6,846 nucleotides of DNA from JAAYGD01 sp964609995 (GTDB lineage: Bacteria; Bacillota_I; Bacilli_A; RF39; UBA660), in contig CAZSTI010000029.1 in assembly GCA_964609995.1 (NCBI GenBank), forward strand, positions 1-6,846, written 5' to 3'. Shown piece after piece: positions 4,971-6,846 of this stretch. Under the pieces are notes generated by a model. That model was not told the origin of the DNA. It made no database searches and worked only from the letters and a program-made list of their open reading frames with translations. A program made the position numbers and the translations under genes. Each line of letters starts with the position of its first letter. The stretch's first letter is position 1.

Positions 4971-5869
4971 AAATATATTTCTTCATTGAAATAATGGTCA
5001 TTATCTAAATCTTGTAATTTTTTTGAAGTAATTAAGAAATAATCATTTCTTTTGAAGTCTGATTTATCTTGTGTAACAGGATCATCATAAGTAATATCTA
5101 TTACTAATTCACTTTCATCAAAATATAGCATATTCCAAGTATGTGTTTCATTTGAAACTCTTATATTATCTATATTTAATTCATATAAGAATAGAGCCAT
5201 TAAATCAGTATAACCACTACATATTGCATATCCATCAAATAATGGAGCATATGCGGTATTTGATTTTCTATGTGTTTCTTTTACTACATATTCAACATCA
5301 TACCTAGTGTTATCAATTATATAATCATGAATTATTAACAAGTTTTCTTTAATAGTTTTATTTGGGTTATATAATTTATCAAACCATTTATTTTTTTCTT
5401 CTTCAATTAAATTTATTAAATCTTTACTATATAATCTATAAACTTTAACAGTTATCTTCCCATTGTTTTTAAATTCAGTAGAAATTGATGTATAAGAATT
5501 ATAAACATGAACAAAACCATTAATATGAGATAATATCATATCGTCTTTTGTTAATTCTTTAACATCATTAATGCATTCTTCATAATCTAAATCACAATAA
5601 AAGGTAAATTCATCCATTCCTGATGCTAGTATAGTATAAAAGATATTTAATAATTCTTTTTTGTTTTCTGGAGAAAAATCATTTGTTAATTCTACATATT
5701 TATTAGGATTATTAATTTGCCATTGATTATATTCTATAGTAGTTCCTTTTCTAGTATAATATTCAACAACTGCAATCATAGATTCATTTTCTTTAGACAA
5801 TTTATATAATGCAAGTAATCCTGCTATAATAATTATTAGCGCAATAAAAGCTTTTATTAATTTATTCAT
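4964..5869 (-). CDS. membrane-anchored transglutaminase-like protein
   Basis: The 301-residue protein starts with a short basic stretch (MNKLIK) and one hydrophobic segment (~6-22) without an obvious cleavage or lipobox site. It therefore looks like an uncleaved anchor with the rest outside the cell. The C-terminal half is a transglutaminase-like fold: HDYIIDNTRYD (181-191), YAICSGYT with C217, ETHTWNM with H243, and VIDITYDDP with D258. Order and spacing fit the Cys-His-Asp triad of the papain-like transglutaminase superfamily. Such bacterial proteins act as cysteine peptidases, amidases or cross-linkers; the substrate cannot be told. C92 and C99 in the N-terminal part could form a disulfide. 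The ATG at 5869 is preceded by AGGAGA (5879-5874). A weak promoter (TTGTTT 5914-5909, TACTAT 5891-5886) overlaps the rpsT terminator; read-through from rpsT is the alternative. Confidence 0.87.
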   Translation of the reverse strand: MNKLIKAFIALIIIIAGLLALYKLSKENESMIAVVEYYTRKGTTIEYNQWQINNPNKYVELTNDFSPENKKELLNIFYTILASGMDEFTFYCDLDYEECINDVKELTKDDMILSHINGFVHVYNSYTSISTEFKNNGKITVKVYRLYSKDLINLIEEEKNKWFDKLYNPNKTIKENLLIIHDYIIDNTRYDVEYVVKETHRKSNTAYAPLFDGYAICSGYTDLMALFLYELNIDNIRVSNETHTWNMLYFDESELVIDITYDDPVTQDKSDFKRNDYFLITSKKLQDLDNDHYFNEEIYLK

Positions 5870-5902
5870 ATTATCTCCTAATTATATAGTATTATTTAAG
5901 AC

Positions 5903-5933
5903 AAAAAAAAACAAGGATTATTTATCCTTGTTT
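5903..5933 (-). terminator. intrinsic terminator of rpsT, overlapping its coding end
   Basis: On the minus strand AAACAAGGAT (5933-5924) pairs with ATCCTTGTTT (5918-5909) over 10 bp around a 5-nt loop, and a run of T extends to 5903. The upstream arm encodes the last residues of S20 and the TAA lies in the loop and stem (5920-5918). Confidence 0.88.
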
Positions 5934-6163
5934 ACTTTTTTTGCCAATCTTGATTTTTTTCTAGCAGCTGTTTGTTTTTTTATAACACCTTTTTTAGCAG
6001 CTTTATCTATATCCTTAGTAGCTTTTCTTAATGCTTCTTTTTTGTCTTCTGCTTTAAATATTTTCTTAACAGAAGTTTTTACTCTAGCTTTAACAGGAAC
6101 GTTAGATGCTCTTTTTTTAGCATTAGTTTTAATTCTTTTAATAGAACTTTTTATGTTAGCCAA
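5918..6163 (-). CDS. rpsT: 30S ribosomal protein S20
   Basis: S20 is a small, very basic protein that binds 16S rRNA early in 30S assembly. The 81-residue sequence has the family's opening MANIKSSIKRIKTNAKKRASN, the central helix with DKKEALRKATKDIDKAAKKG, and KKQTAARKKSRLAKKVN near the end. It is only slightly shorter than the usual 82-88 residues. The start codon is TTG at 6163, since MAN must begin there and GGAGGTG (6177-6171) lies 7 nt upstream; no ATG is available. E. coli rpsT also begins with UUG, which is tied there to autogenous translational control; whether this applies here is inference. It is a single-gene transcript with a clear promoter and terminator. Confidence 0.97.
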   Translation of the reverse strand: MANIKSSIKRIKTNAKKRASNVPVKARVKTSVKKIFKAEDKKEALRKATKDIDKAAKKGVIKKQTAARKKSRLAKKVNKDK

Positions 6164-6192
6164 TTTGTTTCACCTCCTACTTTATATGTTTA

Positions 6193-6220
6193 ATTATATC
6201 AAACAATTATAAAAATACAA
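6193..6220 (-). promoter_or_regulatory. promoter of rpsT
   Basis: TGATATAAT (6201-6193) on the minus strand is a perfect extended -10. TTGTAT (6220-6215), 16 bp upstream of TATAAT, is a partial -35. The start near 6186 leaves a leader of about 23 nt containing GGAGGTG. Confidence 0.72.
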
Positions 6221-6229
6221 GAATATTTG

Positions 6230-6238
6230 TGTTAAAAT
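6230..6238 (+). promoter_or_regulatory. extended -10 promoter of the TtcA-like gene
   Basis: TGTTAAAAT fits the extended -10 pattern with no -35 visible. The start site would lie near 6245, directly at GGTGAT (6245-6250). It is divergent from the rpsT promoter, with the rpsT -35 about 10 bp away. Confidence 0.45.
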
Positions 6239-6254
6239 ATATTTGGTGATTAAT

Positions 6255-6846
6255 TTGGATGTTATAGAAGTAGAGAGATCAATAATTAAAAAACATAGAA
6301 AAAGTATTTGGACTAAGTTTGTAAAAGCAATTAAAGACTATAATTTAATTGAAGAAGGAGATGTTATTGCTGTATGTATGAGTGGAGGTAAAGACTCATT
6401 CCTTATGGCAAAATGTTTTCAAGAATTAAAAAAACATGGTAAATTTAAATTTGATATTAAATTCATTACTATGAATCCGGGATACAATGATAATAATTTA
6501 GAACTTATAAAAGAAAATGCAATTAATTTAAATATACCTTTAGAAATATTTAATTCTGATATATTTGAATATCTAAATGGGTCAAAAAATAATCCTTGTT
6601 ATATGTGTGCAAGAATGAGAAGAGGTCATTTATATAGCAAAGCTAAAGAAATGGGATGCAATAAAATAGCGTTAGGACATCATTTTGATGATGTTATAGA
6701 AACGGTTTTATTAAATATGTTTTATAACGGAGTATATGGAGGAATGAAATCAAAATTAAAAAGTGACAATTTTGAAGGTATGGAGCTTATAAGACCAATG
6801 TATTATATAAAAGAGGAAGATATAAAGTATTGGGCTAGTTCTAATA
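6255..6846 (+). CDS. ttcA: TtcA-family PP-loop tRNA thiolase, partial (3' end off the right edge)
   Basis: The visible 197 residues contain the PP-loop ATP-binding motif SGGKDS (43-48), the CYMC pair (C115, C118) in PCYMCARMRRG, and the GHHFDD segment (141-146). CxxCAR-RRG is typical of the TtcA/TtuA group, which adenylates a tRNA base and replaces its oxygen by sulfur with the help of an Fe-S cluster. TtcA itself makes 2-thiocytidine-32. The tRNA target in this organism is uncertain, so the symbol denotes the family. TilS is excluded because it lacks the CxxC-ARxRRG block. I place the start at the TTG at 6255 because GGTGAT lies 4 nt upstream; a GTG at 6246 in frame has no ribosome binding site, though it would suit a leaderless mRNA. 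About 100 residues, including the expected third Cys, should lie outside. Confidence 0.87.
   Translation, partial: MDVIEVERSIIKKHRKSIWTKFVKAIKDYNLIEEGDVIAVCMSGGKDSFLMAKCFQELKKHGKFKFDIKFITMNPGYNDNNLELIKENAINLNIPLEIFNSDIFEYLNGSKNNPCYMCARMRRGHLYSKAKEMGCNKIALGHHFDDVIETVLLNMFYNGVYGGMKSKLKSDNFEGMELIRPMYYIKEEDIKYWASSN

Noticed and set aside
5881..5886. TATAAT on the minus strand as -10 box of the transglutaminase-like gene
   Set aside because: Transcription would start inside or after the AGGAGA at 5879-5874, removing the ribosome binding site.
5928..6212. 94-codon plus-strand hydrophobic frame over rpsT
   Set aside because: Its hydrophobic residues are the complement of the lysine-rich S20 codons; S20 is certain on the minus strand.
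1..6846. CRISPR array, insertion sequence, prophage or defence island
   Set aside because: No spaced direct repeats, no transposase or integrase and no phage genes are visible; composition and codon use look even across the genes.

Overview
The window is very AT-rich and reads as a chromosomal segment of a low-GC Gram-positive bacterium on the Bacilli/Mollicutes side, possibly one of the uncultured gut Bacilli with small genomes (inferred). The reasons are AGGAGG-type ribosome binding sites, closely packed genes, an RNase J family gene, and TAA as the stop codon of all six genes whose 3' end is visible. The standard code is in use: tryptophan is written TGG, no gene has an in-frame TGA, and the tRNA-Trp has anticodon CCA.

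Left part (1-1441, all minus strand). A gene running off the left edge encodes an XRE-type DNA-binding domain fused to a CYTH (triphosphate-tunnel) domain, the most unusual architecture here. Its 309-bp upstream region holds a candidate promoter, a perfect inverted repeat placed like an operator, and AT-rich hairpins. Next come a 108-residue MazG-like NTP pyrophosphatase of the COG4997 type and tRNA-Trp(CCA) with its own terminator.

Middle (1442-4970, plus strand). trpS (tryptophanyl-tRNA synthetase) is divergent from tRNA-Trp. The two promoters interlock: their -35 boxes face each other and form one perfect palindrome, so the tRNA and the enzyme that charges it share a 71-bp control region. 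Downstream is an unrecognised 221-residue cytosolic protein behind a near-ideal promoter. An RNase J family protein follows that has lost several metal-ligand residues and is probably a J2-like partner rather than an active nuclease. A compact bidirectional terminator closes this block.

Right part. On the minus strand are a membrane-anchored, outward-facing transglutaminase-like protein with an intact Cys-His-Asp triad, and rpsT (ribosomal protein S20), which starts with TTG and ends inside its own terminator stem. Divergent from rpsT, a TtcA-type PP-loop tRNA thiolase begins and runs off the right edge.

Most genes serve translation and RNA metabolism (tRNA-Trp, TrpRS, S20, TtcA-like, RNase J). 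The novel candidates are the XRE-CYTH regulator, the degenerate RNase J and the orphan 221-residue protein. There is no sign of a mobile element, CRISPR array or defence island.
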